A stretch of 14,933 nucleotides of DNA from Nonomuraea candida (GCF_000725485.1 NZ_JOAG01000081.1:1-14933); one strand, 5' to 3'. Positions 6,512 to 13,369 are shown, counted from the first letter of the stretch. Program-made: numbers and translations. The notes: a model not told the origin generated them from the letters alone.

Positions 6512-7356
6512 GCGACCTCCCCCGTCCTGGCCCGATGCCAGCGGAACAGCCGCCGCTCACCGGCCGTGAACAGCACGTTGGCCGCCAGCCCGATCACCCC
6601 GGCCCACACCGTGGCGGCCAGCACCCGGTCGAGCCTGTTGGCGCTGCCCGCCAGCGACTGGAACGCCCCGATCCCGCCCCCGCCGGGCGCCAGCAGCTCC
6701 ACGCTCACCGCCACGATCAGGGTGACCGCCACGGCGATCCGCACCCCGGTGGCGATGAACGGCGCCGCGCTCGGCAGGCTCACCCGCCACGCCACGGCCA
6801 GCGGGCCGAAGCCGAAGCTGCGCAGCGTCTCCTTGGCGAGCGGATCGACGTCGCTCAGGCCGTACATGGTGTTGATGAGCAGCGGCCACGAGCAGGTATA
6901 GACGACCAGCGCCGTCTTGGCGTCGTGACCGTAGGGCAGCAGGAAGACCGCCAGCGGGATCAGCGCCACCGACGGGATCGGCCGCAGGAACTCCACCAGC
7001 GGCCGGGCCGAGCGCTCCAGGAACGGCACCGTCCCGAACAGCAGCCCGAGCGGCACGGCGATGGCGATCGCGATCAGCAGCCCCAGCAGGCACGGCCAGA
7101 GCGTGGCCAGCACGTCGGCCCTGAACTGCGCCTCCAGCGGCAGGGCCGCCGCCGTGGTGAGCACGTGCGACACGTACGGCAGATAGCCGGGCAGCAGCCC
7201 GGCCCGCCCGGCCAGCTCGGCCGCCGCGAGAAATCCCACCACCCCGGCGACCCCGAGCGCGACCCGCCCGAGCCCGCCGCGCCCCTCGCGGCCCGTCACG
7301 GCGCCGCGCCCTTCGCGGCTCGTCACGGCGCCGCGCCCGGATGCCTGACGGGTCAT
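6508..7356 (-). CDS. ABC transporter permease, NitT/TauT type (permease A', second cassette)
   Basis: The 282-residue permease has a first helix at about residues 33-50 (VALGVAGVVGFLAAAELAG) and typical conserved blocks: VEFLRPIPSVALIPLAVFLL, SWPLLINTMYGLSDVDPLAK, and the EAA loop ETLRSFGFGPLAVAWRVSLP followed by SAAPFIATGVRIA. ATG 7356 is chosen because it overlaps the SBP1 stop (ATGA, 7353-7356). The first 30 residues are unusual: a nine-residue repeat (EGRGAVTSR/EGRGAVTGR) encoded by a 27-bp tandem repeat lengthens the N-terminus relative to permease A (11328-12104), to which it is otherwise about 60% identical by eye. With permease B' it should form a membrane heterodimer fed by SBP1 and perhaps SBP2. 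Confidence 0.92.
   Translation of the reverse strand: MTRQASGRGAVTSREGRGAVTGREGRGGLGRVALGVAGVVGFLAAAELAGRAGLLPGYLPYVSHVLTTAAALPLEAQFRADVLATLWPCLLGLLIAIAIAVPLGLLFGTVPFLERSARPLVEFLRPIPSVALIPLAVFLLPYGHDAKTALVVYTCSWPLLINTMYGLSDVDPLAKETLRSFGFGPLAVAWRVSLPSAAPFIATGVRIAVAVTLIVAVSVELLAPGGGGIGAFQSLAGSANRLDRVLAATVWAGVIGLAANVLFTAGERRLFRWHRARTGEVA
7277..7340 (-). repeat. 27-bp tandem repeat, 2.4 copies, at the 5' end of permease A'
   Basis: Copies at 7277-7303 and 7304-7330 differ at two positions, and a partial third copy follows at 7331-7340. The length is a multiple of three, so the reading frame is kept and the protein gains an Arg/Gly/Glu-rich nine-residue repeat before the first membrane helix. The paralogous permease A lacks it. 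Confidence 0.8.
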
Positions 7357-8360
7357 CCGCCGACCGGTGCGAAGATCTGGTTCACGTCCACCTTCTTCTT
7401 CAGGAACCCGAAGCCGTGCATGAGGTCGGCCAGCTTCTGCACGCCGGCCCTGTCGGCCTCCATCGCGAACTCCCCGACGTTCATCCGCGCCGCCACGTCC
7501 GCCGGGATCTGCGTGTACGTCGGCACGACCTCGTCGATGGCCTGGCGATCGGCCCCGGCGATCCGCTGGGCCTTGGCCAGCGCCCGGTGCAGGGCGGCGG
7601 CCGTCTTCGGATATCGGGCCAGCCACTGCTCGGTCACGCCCCACCCGTCGATCGGCACGCCCGCCGTCGGCCCGCCGATGGTGTCGACGATCTGCCTGGC
7701 GCCGTCCTGCTCGGCCGCGCTCAGGAACGGCTCGGCCAGCCAGGCCGCGTCCACCTTGCCCGAGGACAGCGCTCCGAGCTGGTCGGCGAAGGGCACGGCG
7801 ACGAACTTGGCGTCCTCCAGCCGCAGCCCGGCCTGTTGCAGGTGGGCGCTGACCACCGTGTGCCCGAGCGCCTTGAGCACGTTGACCGCGATCGTCTTGC
7901 CCCTGAGGTCGGCGACCGTCCTGATGGGCGAGTCCTTGGTCACGACCACCGCGCAGAAGCCGGGCGCGCCTCCCATGCTGTGCTGGAACAGCTTGAGCTT
8001 GGCCGCGCCCGTGTCGTTGATCGTCATGAGCGAGACGTAGCTGGTCAGGAAGGCGTCCATGCTGCCGTTGACGATCTTCGGCATGACCGCCTGCGGCGCC
8101 TGGATGATCTCGGTCTTCACGGTCAGGCCCTCTTCCTTGAAGAAGCCGCGCTTGTCGGCGATGAACAGCGGCGCGGAGGAGGCCACCGGTAACACGCCGA
8201 TCAGCAGCTCCGTCTTCTCGGGCCCGCCGGGGGAGGCGGCGCCACTCACGCCGCCACTCACGCCGCCCCGCCCCGCGGCCCCGCCGCCGCACGCGCCGAG
8301 CGCCAGTACGGCCGCCAGGACGACCGCCATGCCCACGACTGTGGTCCTGATCCGTCGCAT
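7353..8360 (-). CDS. NitT/TauT-family ABC transporter substrate-binding lipoprotein (SBP1)
   Basis: The 335-residue precursor has a lipoprotein signal: MRRIRTTVVG, a hydrophobic stretch, then lipobox LGAC with Cys24 as the lipidation site. A Gly/Ser linker leads to the binding domain. This begins EKTELLIGVLPVASSAPLFI and has the family motifs RGFFKEEGLTVKTEI, GSMDAFLTSYVS, LRGKTIAVNVLKALG, DAAWLAEPFLSAA and GVPIDGWGVTEQWLA. It captures the ligand outside the membrane and delivers it to the permeases. ATG 8360 is preferred over GTG 8366 because AAAGG lies 8 bases upstream of the ATG but only 2 from the GTG. It is about three quarters identical by eye to SBP2, with long identical DNA runs. It overlaps permease A' (ATGA). 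Confidence 0.93.
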   Translation of the reverse strand: MRRIRTTVVGMAVVLAAVLALGACGGGAAGRGGVSGGVSGAASPGGPEKTELLIGVLPVASSAPLFIADKRGFFKEEGLTVKTEIIQAPQAVMPKIVNGSMDAFLTSYVSLMTINDTGAAKLKLFQHSMGGAPGFCAVVVTKDSPIRTVADLRGKTIAVNVLKALGHTVVSAHLQQAGLRLEDAKFVAVPFADQLGALSSGKVDAAWLAEPFLSAAEQDGARQIVDTIGGPTAGVPIDGWGVTEQWLARYPKTAAALHRALAKAQRIAGADRQAIDEVVPTYTQIPADVAARMNVGEFAMEADRAGVQKLADLMHGFGFLKKKVDVNQIFAPVGG

Positions 8361-8475
8361 CGCCACTGCCTTTCCGAGTCCAGTGGTGCGGTGCCGTCGC
8401 GGCCTCCAGCGTACGTCGGCGCCCTGCTCAGCCGCCGCCCTTCGCAGCGGGCGCCCTGCTCGGCCGGCGCCCTGC
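8361..8475 (-). other. 115-base gap between SBP2 and SBP1, holding repeats of the SBP2 gene end
   Basis: No gene is visible here. The gap contains the SBP1 ribosome-binding site (AAAGG, just upstream of 8368) and two extra copies of an 18-bp sequence that also forms the end of the SBP2 gene. I see no convincing terminator or promoter, so SBP2 and SBP1 are probably on one transcript. Confidence 0.5.
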
Positions 8476-8482
8476 TCAGCCG
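8417..8482 (-). repeat. 18-bp interspersed direct repeat (three copies) at the SBP2 3' end
   Basis: cggcgccctgctcagccg occurs identically at 8417-8434 and 8465-8482, and a near copy (cgggcgccctgctcggccg) lies at 8448-8466. The last copy contains the SBP2 stop codon (8476-8478). The array suggests local duplication of the gene end, perhaps a footprint of the SBP gene duplication. Confidence 0.7.
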
Positions 8483-9459
8483 GCGGACGGCGCGAAGAGC
8501 CGCGCCACGTCCACCTTGTTCTTGAGGTAGCCGTAGCCGTGCAGCAGGTCGGCCAGCTTCTGCACGCTCGCCTGGTCCGCCCGCATCGAGAACTCGCCGA
8601 GCTTCATCGCCGCCGCCGCGTCCGCCTGGGTCTGCGTGTACGTCGGCACGACCTCGTCGATGGCCTTGCGGTCGGCGCCGGCGATCTCCTGGGCCTTGGC
8701 CAGCGCGCGGTGGAAGGCGGCGGCCGTCTTCGGGTTCTTGGCCAGCCACTGCTCTGAGACGCCCCACCCGTCGATCGGCACCCCGGCGGTGACGCCGTCG
8801 GTGGTGTCGATGATCTCGGTGGCGCCGTGCTTCTTGGCGGCGGTCAGGAACGGCTCGACCAGCCAGGCCGCGTCCACCTGCCCGGAGGACAGGGCGCTGA
8901 GCTGGTCGGCGAAGGGCACGGCGACGAACTTGACGTCCTCCGGCTTGAGCCCGGCCTCCTGGAGGTGGGCGTTGGTCAGCGTCTGCCCGAGCGCCTTGAG
9001 CACGTTGACCGCGATCGTCTTGCCCTTGAGGTCGGCGGCCGTCTTGACCGGCGAGCCCTTGGCGACGACGACGCCGGCCACGCCCGGGGCGGCCTCCTGG
9101 CTGTGCTGGAACAGCTTGAGCTTGGCCGCGCCCGTGTCGTTGATCGCCATCAGCGACACGTAGCTGGTCAGGAAGGCGTCCATGCTGCCGTTGATGATCT
9201 TCGGCATGACCGCCTGCGGCGCCTGGATGATCTCCGTCTTGACCGTCAGGCCCTCTTCCTTGAAGAAGCCGCGTTTCTCGGCGATGAACAGCGGCGCCGA
9301 CGACGGGACCGGCACCACGCCGACCAGGAGCTGGGTCTTCTCCAGCCCGCCGGGCGACGTGGCGGCCGCCTGCTGCTCTCCTCCGCCTCCCCCGCCGCCG
9401 CACGCGCTGAGCGCCAGCGCGACCGCCATACCCGCGACTACGATCCTGGCCAGCTTCAT
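8476..9459 (-). CDS. NitT/TauT-family ABC transporter substrate-binding lipoprotein (SBP2)
   Basis: The 327-residue precursor starts at ATG 9459 with MKLARIVVAGMAVALALSAC; Cys20 is the lipidation site, followed by a Gly-rich linker. The start is set by the lipoprotein signal and an AAAGG seven bases upstream. The mature domain matches SBP1 nearly throughout: EKTQLLVGVVPVPSSAPLFI, KRGFFKEEGLTVKTEIIQ, GSMDAFLTSYVSLMAINDTG, DAAWLVEPFLTAAKK and GVPIDGWGVSEQWLAKNPKT. It has no permease gene directly after it; SBP1 follows 115 bases later, so it may serve the same A'/B' channel with a somewhat different ligand, or the A/B pair. It lies 52 bases after the methyltransferase stop. Confidence 0.93.
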   Translation of the reverse strand: MKLARIVVAGMAVALALSACGGGGGGGEQQAAATSPGGLEKTQLLVGVVPVPSSAPLFIAEKRGFFKEEGLTVKTEIIQAPQAVMPKIINGSMDAFLTSYVSLMAINDTGAAKLKLFQHSQEAAPGVAGVVVAKGSPVKTAADLKGKTIAVNVLKALGQTLTNAHLQEAGLKPEDVKFVAVPFADQLSALSSGQVDAAWLVEPFLTAAKKHGATEIIDTTDGVTAGVPIDGWGVSEQWLAKNPKTAAAFHRALAKAQEIAGADRKAIDEVVPTYTQTQADAAAAMKLGEFSMRADQASVQKLADLLHGYGYLKNKVDVARLFAPSAG

Positions 9460-9511
9460 GTCACTGCCTTTCTGGGGTCCTGCCATCAGGTGGGGAAGGC
9501 CGGGGGAGGGG

Positions 9512-10516
9512 TCAGCGGGGCACGGCCTCGATGAGGCTGGCGCCGGAGCCGAGCTCCACCACCTTGCCGAGGGCCAGCCCCGCCCGGTCGAGCAGGGCGG
9601 AGTACTCCTCGCGGCTGCGCTCGGTGCCACCGTTGAAAATCGCCAGCATCCGCATGTCGATGTCCTTACCCAGGTGGGGCTCCTCGCTGTCGGGCAGCAC
9701 GACTTCGAGGAGCAGGACCCGCCCGCCGGGGTTCATGGCCGCGCGGACGTTGCCGAGGATCGTGACGGCGGCGTCGTCGTCCCAGTTGTGCAGGACGCTG
9801 GCCAGGAGATAGACGTCGCCGCCGGCCGGCACCTCGGCGAACATGTCACCCGAGACGACCTGCGCCCGCTCGGCCAGGCCCTCCTCCGCCAGCGTGCGCC
9901 TGGCGTGCTCGGCGACGTGCTCCAGGTCGAACAGGACGCCGCGCATCTGCGGGTTGGCGTGCAGCACCGTGGCCAGGATGTGGCCCTTGCCGCCCGCCAC
10001 GTCCACCATGGTCGCGGTGGGCGGGAAGGCGTACCGCTTGGCCAGGCCCTCGGTGAAGGGGATGGCCCTGGCGGTCATGTAGTCGTCGAACATCCGGCTC
10101 ACCGCCGGGTTCGCGGCCAGGTGGTCGTAGAGGGGGCCGTAGCGCTTCATGAACGCCGAGTCGCCGTCGCGCACCGTGGCGGGCAGCATGCCCATGGCGT
10201 ACCAGAAGCTCTCCTCGCCGAGCATGCGGATCGAGGAGCGAACGGAGTCGGGCGCGTCCGAGCGCAGGGCGGTGCCCTTCTCGGTGAGGTCGTAGACGTC
10301 GGGGCCCGTGCCCTTGACCACGCCCATGCTGGCCAGCTCGCGCAGGACCCGGCGCAGCGAGGGGGCGTGCGCCCCGCACCGCCGCGCCAGCTCGCCGCTG
10401 TCCAGCGGCCCGTGCGCGAGATGGTCGGCCAGGCCCAGCTCGGCCATGGTCAGCAGGGCCGCGAAACGGGAGATGTCTCCTACGGCTCCCCACAGGAGGT
10501 CATCGGAGTGCGGCAT
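9512..10516 (-). CDS. SAM-dependent O-methyltransferase (methyltransf_2 / hydroxyneurosporene-ASMT type)
   Basis: The 334-residue enzyme should transfer a methyl group from S-adenosylmethionine to a hydroxyl of a small molecule in the cytoplasm. The N-terminal winged-helix dimerisation domain (about 10-90: FAALLTMAELGLADHLAHGP, LRRVLRELASMGVV, YDLTEKG) is followed by a Rossmann domain. This carries motif I VDVAGGKGH (171-179), acidic Asp198 in FDLEH, GDMF (223-226), LHNWDDD with the probable catalytic His243, and NPGGRVLLLE. ATG 10516 is chosen because GGAAGGA lies just upstream and only 17 bases separate it from the permease B stop. Its position inside a transporter operon, between permease B and SBP2, is unusual and suggests it modifies the imported or a derived compound. 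The substrate is not predictable from sequence. Confidence 0.92.
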   Translation of the reverse strand: MPHSDDLLWGAVGDISRFAALLTMAELGLADHLAHGPLDSGELARRCGAHAPSLRRVLRELASMGVVKGTGPDVYDLTEKGTALRSDAPDSVRSSIRMLGEESFWYAMGMLPATVRDGDSAFMKRYGPLYDHLAANPAVSRMFDDYMTARAIPFTEGLAKRYAFPPTATMVDVAGGKGHILATVLHANPQMRGVLFDLEHVAEHARRTLAEEGLAERAQVVSGDMFAEVPAGGDVYLLASVLHNWDDDAAVTILGNVRAAMNPGGRVLLLEVVLPDSEEPHLGKDIDMRMLAIFNGGTERSREEYSALLDRAGLALGKVVELGSGASLIEAVPR

Positions 10517-10533
10517 ACGTCCTTCCAGGGGAT

Positions 10534-11331
10534 TCACGGGTTGCGGGTGGCCTGCCGGTGCCAGACGAGCATTCTGCGCTCGGCCAGCACGAACAGGGAG
10601 TTCACGAGGTAGCCGAGCAGGCCGAGCAGCGCGATGGCCGCCCACACCCCGGCGGCGTCGAAGCTGCGCTGGGCCTGCAGGAGCTGGTAGCCGATGCCGT
10701 CGGAGCCGCCGATCACCTCGGTGATCACCATGAGGATCAGCGCCAGCGACAGGCTCAGCCGCAGCCCGGCGAAGATCTTCGGCGAGGCGGCGGGCAGCAC
10801 GACCACCCGGAAGCGCTGCGTCCTGCTCAGGTTGAAGACCGTGGCCGTCTCCGTGTACGTGCGGTCCACGGCCCTGGCGCCCTCGATCGTGTTGAGCAGC
10901 ACCGGCCAGACCACGCCGAAGACGATGGTCGCCAGCTGCGTGATCAGGCCGCCGTACTGCGTGGCCAGGCCGGCCTGGAGCACGAGGAACACCGGCAGCA
11001 GCAGCGGCGGCGGGATCGAGCGGCCGAACTCGATCAGCGGGTTCACGTAGTCGGTCGCCGTGCGGGAGCGGCCGAGCAGCATGCCCACCACGACCCCGAT
11101 CAGCGAGGCCAGGATCCAGCCGCCGAACATGCGGCCCAGGCTGGGCAGGAAGTTGTCGACGGCGTCCTGGGTGAGGAACACCCGGCCCGCGGGGCCGGAG
11201 AACCACAGCTCGTACATGCGGGCCACGATCGCCGTGGGCGGCGGGAAGTCGGTTTCCTCCAGCGCCCTGGTGAGCAGCTCCCACCCGACGAGCACGACCG
11301 GGATCAGCCAGAACCGGGTCAGGATCTTCAC
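10534..11331 (-). CDS. ABC transporter permease, NitT/TauT type (permease B, first cassette)
   Basis: A 265-residue integral membrane protein with an N-terminal helix (FWLIPVVLVGWELL) and the permease core: IEFGRSIPPPLLLPVFLVLQ, TIVFGVVWPVLLNTIEGARA, and the EAA-like loop YTETATVFNLSRTQRFRVVV then LPAASPKIFAGLRLS. The GTG start at 11331 overlaps the permease A stop (GTGA, 11328-11331), the same arrangement as in the A'/B' pair, which supports both starts. It is closely related to permease B' (5720-6511). It probably pairs with permease A as a heterodimer and receives ligand from SBP3. The O-methyltransferase follows 17 bases downstream. Confidence 0.92.
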   Translation of the reverse strand: MKILTRFWLIPVVLVGWELLTRALEETDFPPPTAIVARMYELWFSGPAGRVFLTQDAVDNFLPSLGRMFGGWILASLIGVVVGMLLGRSRTATDYVNPLIEFGRSIPPPLLLPVFLVLQAGLATQYGGLITQLATIVFGVVWPVLLNTIEGARAVDRTYTETATVFNLSRTQRFRVVVLPAASPKIFAGLRLSLSLALILMVITEVIGGSDGIGYQLLQAQRSFDAAGVWAAIALLGLLGYLVNSLFVLAERRMLVWHRQATRNP

Positions 11332-12104
11332 GACTGCGCCGCTCCCGTCCGCATCCGGTGCCAGCGGAAGAGACGGCGCTCGCCGGTCAGCAGGAGCATG
11401 TTCGCCAGCACGCCCAGCACGCCGGCCCAGCAGGTGGCCGCCAGCATGAGGTCGGTCCGGTTGCCGCTGCCCGCGATGTTGACGTAGACGCCGATGCCCG
11501 CCACGCCGCCGGCCAGCAGCTCGGCGCTGACCGCCAGGACGAGCGCGATCCCGGCGGCGATCCTGACGCCGGTCGCCACGAACGGGGCGGCGCTGGGCAG
11601 GCTGACCCTGACCAGCACCGCCAGGGAGCCGAAGCCGAAGCTGCGCAGGGACTCCTTGGCCAGCGGGTCCACGTCGTGCATGCCGTACAGGGTGTTGATG
11701 AGGATCGGCCAGACCGAGGCGTACACGATGACCGAGACCTTCATCAGCTCGTCCACCGGGATCAGCAGGATCGCCAGCGGGATGATCGCCACGGACGGGA
11801 TCGGCCGCAGGAACTCCAGCAGCGGCCTGATCGCCCGCTCGACCGGGGGCAGCGCCCCCAGCAGCACGCCCAGCGGCACGGCGACGGCGGTGGCGACCAG
11901 CAGGCCGAGCACCCAGTTGCCGAGGGTGGTGACGACGCCTTCCAGGAAGTCGGGGTCGGCGGGCAGCCGCACGGCCTCCAGGAGGATGACCGAGGGGGCC
12001 GGGAACTTCAGGTCCTCGCTGACGCCGAAGCGGATGAACAGCTCGGCGAGGACGAGGAACCCCACGGCGCCGGCGGCGCCGCGGAGCAGTCGTGCACCGG
12101 TCAT
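11328..12104 (-). CDS. ABC transporter permease, NitT/TauT type (permease A, first cassette)
   Basis: The 258-residue permease begins at ATG 12104, overlapping the SBP3 stop (ATGA, 12101-12104). Its first helix (AAGAVGFLVLAELFIRFGV) is followed by LEFLRPIPSVAIIPLAILLI, SVWPILINTLYGMHDVDPLA and the ATPase-docking loop ESLRSFGFGSLAVLVRVSLP then SAAPFVATGVRIA. It ends GERRLFRWHRMRTGAAQS. It is a paralogue of permease A' but with a short ordinary N-terminus. With SBP3 and permease B it forms a compact, overlapping three-gene import cassette; no ATP-binding subunit is encoded next to it. Confidence 0.92.
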   Translation of the reverse strand: MTGARLLRGAAGAVGFLVLAELFIRFGVSEDLKFPAPSVILLEAVRLPADPDFLEGVVTTLGNWVLGLLVATAVAVPLGVLLGALPPVERAIRPLLEFLRPIPSVAIIPLAILLIPVDELMKVSVIVYASVWPILINTLYGMHDVDPLAKESLRSFGFGSLAVLVRVSLPSAAPFVATGVRIAAGIALVLAVSAELLAGGVAGIGVYVNIAGSGNRTDLMLAATCWAGVLGVLANMLLLTGERRLFRWHRMRTGAAQS

Positions 12105-13096
12105 CCGTTCGAGGCGCCGGTCGTCGCGATGACGGACTTCACGTCGATGGCGCTCTTCAGGTAGCCGTACTCCAGCATCAGGTCGGCGACCTTCTGCAGG
12201 CGGTTGGCGTTCAGCTCACTCGGGTACGCACCGAGCGTGATCACCGAGGCCGTCTTGGCGTCGATCTTCGTGTACTTCGGCAGCGTGGCCTCGATCTCCT
12301 TGCGGTCGCTGGAGGCGAGCTGCTGCGCCTTGGCGATCGCGCGCTGGAAGGCGGCCAGCGTCTTCGGGTACTTCGAGGCCCACTCCTCGGTGGCCATCCA
12401 GCCGGCGATGGGCAGGTCGGCCGTCTGGCCGGTCATCGTGTCCACCAGCTTGCGGAAGCCGTGCTGGCTCTGGTTGGCGGTGATGAACGGCTCGGTGATC
12501 CAGCCGGCGTCGGCCTGGCCGCTGAGGATCGCGTTGCCCATGTCCGGGAAGGGCTTCTCGACGAACTTGACGTCCTTCTCGGTGAGACCGGCCACCTTGA
12601 GCTGCGTGGTCACCGCGAGCGTGGCGATGTTGTTGAGGTTGTTGACCAGAATGGTCTTGCCCTTGAGGTCCTCCACCGTCCGAATCGACGAGTCCTTCGG
12701 GACCATGATGTTGAAGGTGTTGGGGGCGGCCTGGTACATATCCGCGACCAGCTTGATCTTCTTGCCCTGGCTGACGGCCAGGAACGTCGAGACGTAGTTG
12801 GTCTGCGAGATGTCCAGCGCACCGCTCTGGATCTGCGGCAATGCCGCGGCGCCACCGGTGATGGTGACCGGCTCGACCGTCAGGCCCTCTTCCTTGAAGT
12901 AGCCCTTGGCGTTGGCGATATAGAGGGATACCGGGTCCGGAATGGGGAGCGCCCCGACCTTGATGGTGGTTTTCTCCAAGCCCTTGCTGTTGCCACCGGC
13001 CTCGGCGGTGTCGCCGCCGGAACCACCGCAGCCGGCAAGGGTGAGAGCGACTGTGACGCCGAGGACAATGGCGTGACAGCGCAGTTTGCGTGTCAT
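12101..13096 (-). CDS. NitT/TauT-family ABC transporter substrate-binding lipoprotein (SBP3), first gene of the transport operon
   Basis: The 331-residue precursor has a signal peptide MTRKLRCHAIVLGVTVALTL and lipobox LAGC (Cys23). The mature protein reads EKTTIKVGALPIPDPVSLYI, KGYFKEEGLTVEPVTITGG, SGALDISQTNYVSTFLA, LKGKTILVNNLNNIATLAV, DAGWITEPFITA and DLPIAGWMATEEWASKYPKT, the pattern of NMT1/THI5-like periplasmic binding proteins. ATG 13096 is preceded by AGGAG eight bases upstream. It is only about half identical to SBP1/SBP2 by eye, and ligand-contact stretches differ (for example DPVSLY against SSAPLF, GGAAALPQI against APQAVMPKI). A related but different ligand is therefore likely. 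It is the promoter-proximal gene of an apparently 7.4-kb operon. Confidence 0.93.
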   Translation of the reverse strand: MTRKLRCHAIVLGVTVALTLAGCGGSGGDTAEAGGNSKGLEKTTIKVGALPIPDPVSLYIANAKGYFKEEGLTVEPVTITGGAAALPQIQSGALDISQTNYVSTFLAVSQGKKIKLVADMYQAAPNTFNIMVPKDSSIRTVEDLKGKTILVNNLNNIATLAVTTQLKVAGLTEKDVKFVEKPFPDMGNAILSGQADAGWITEPFITANQSQHGFRKLVDTMTGQTADLPIAGWMATEEWASKYPKTLAAFQRAIAKAQQLASSDRKEIEATLPKYTKIDAKTASVITLGAYPSELNANRLQKVADLMLEYGYLKSAIDVKSVIATTGASNG

Positions 13097-13183
13097 GGGG
13101 GGTTCTCCTACCAGGGGAAGCTTCTGGAGATCGGCACGTAGTTACCGGGCGTGAAGCGTACCGGAGGGGAGATCGGAACGGCA

Positions 13184-13262
13184 GCACTATGCCGCGTTTA
13201 TGCACTTTATCTGCCAAATATGACCGTGCCCCGCTATATATGTAAATGTAGGCATAAAGTGC
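13184..13262. repeat. GCACTTTAT inverted repeat bracketing the promoter, with a third partial copy
   Basis: A perfect 9-bp inverted repeat, gcactttat (13202-13210) and ataaagtgc (13254-13262), flanks the promoter candidate with a 43-base spacing. The similarity extends to a following TGCC/GCC. A related element, gcactatgcc, lies at 13184-13193 in the same orientation as the left arm. Placement at the predicted transcription start and just upstream of the -35 box suits repressor or activator half-sites that could act by looping. Confidence 0.5.
13217..13246 (-). promoter_or_regulatory. Candidate promoter for the transport operon
   Basis: Reading leftward, TTTACA (13246-13241) and CATATT (13222-13217) are separated by 18 bases, a reasonable housekeeping-like match inside the AT-rich core. 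It predicts a start near 13210 and a leader of about 110 bases before SBP3. The match is by eye only. Confidence 0.35.
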
Positions 13263-13342
13263 TGTTACTGCTGGAATGTCCGGATTGGGACGCTGGTTGC
13301 GCTCCGTGTTCGCAGGTTCGCGACATGAACAACGTGTGGTCT

Positions 13343-13369
13343 GGAACGGTTGAAAACTGCCGAGACGTT
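13343..13369 (+). promoter_or_regulatory. Possible ECF-sigma-type promoter for the second kinase gene
   Basis: GGAAC (13343-13347), 18 bases, then CGTT (13366-13369) resembles promoters of actinobacterial extracytoplasmic-function sigma factors. It lies about 117 bases before the GTG start. The spacing is at the long end, so the match may be chance. Confidence 0.25.

Noticed and set aside
7357..8292. Upstream extension of the permease A' frame through the SBP1 gene
   Set aside because: The extension is Arg-rich, out of frame with SBP1, and without motifs. The permease start at 7356 has the same ATGA overlap as in the paralogous cassette.
7277..8482. Direct repeats considered as a CRISPR array
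   Set aside because: There are only two or three copies at each site, either perfectly tandem or with overlapping and unequal spacing, with no cas genes. They are coding or gene-end duplications.
9460..9511. Possible regulatory element between the methyltransferase and SBP2 genes
   Set aside because: Only 52 bases are present; apart from the SBP2 ribosome-binding site I see no stem-loop or promoter pair that stands out from GC-rich background.
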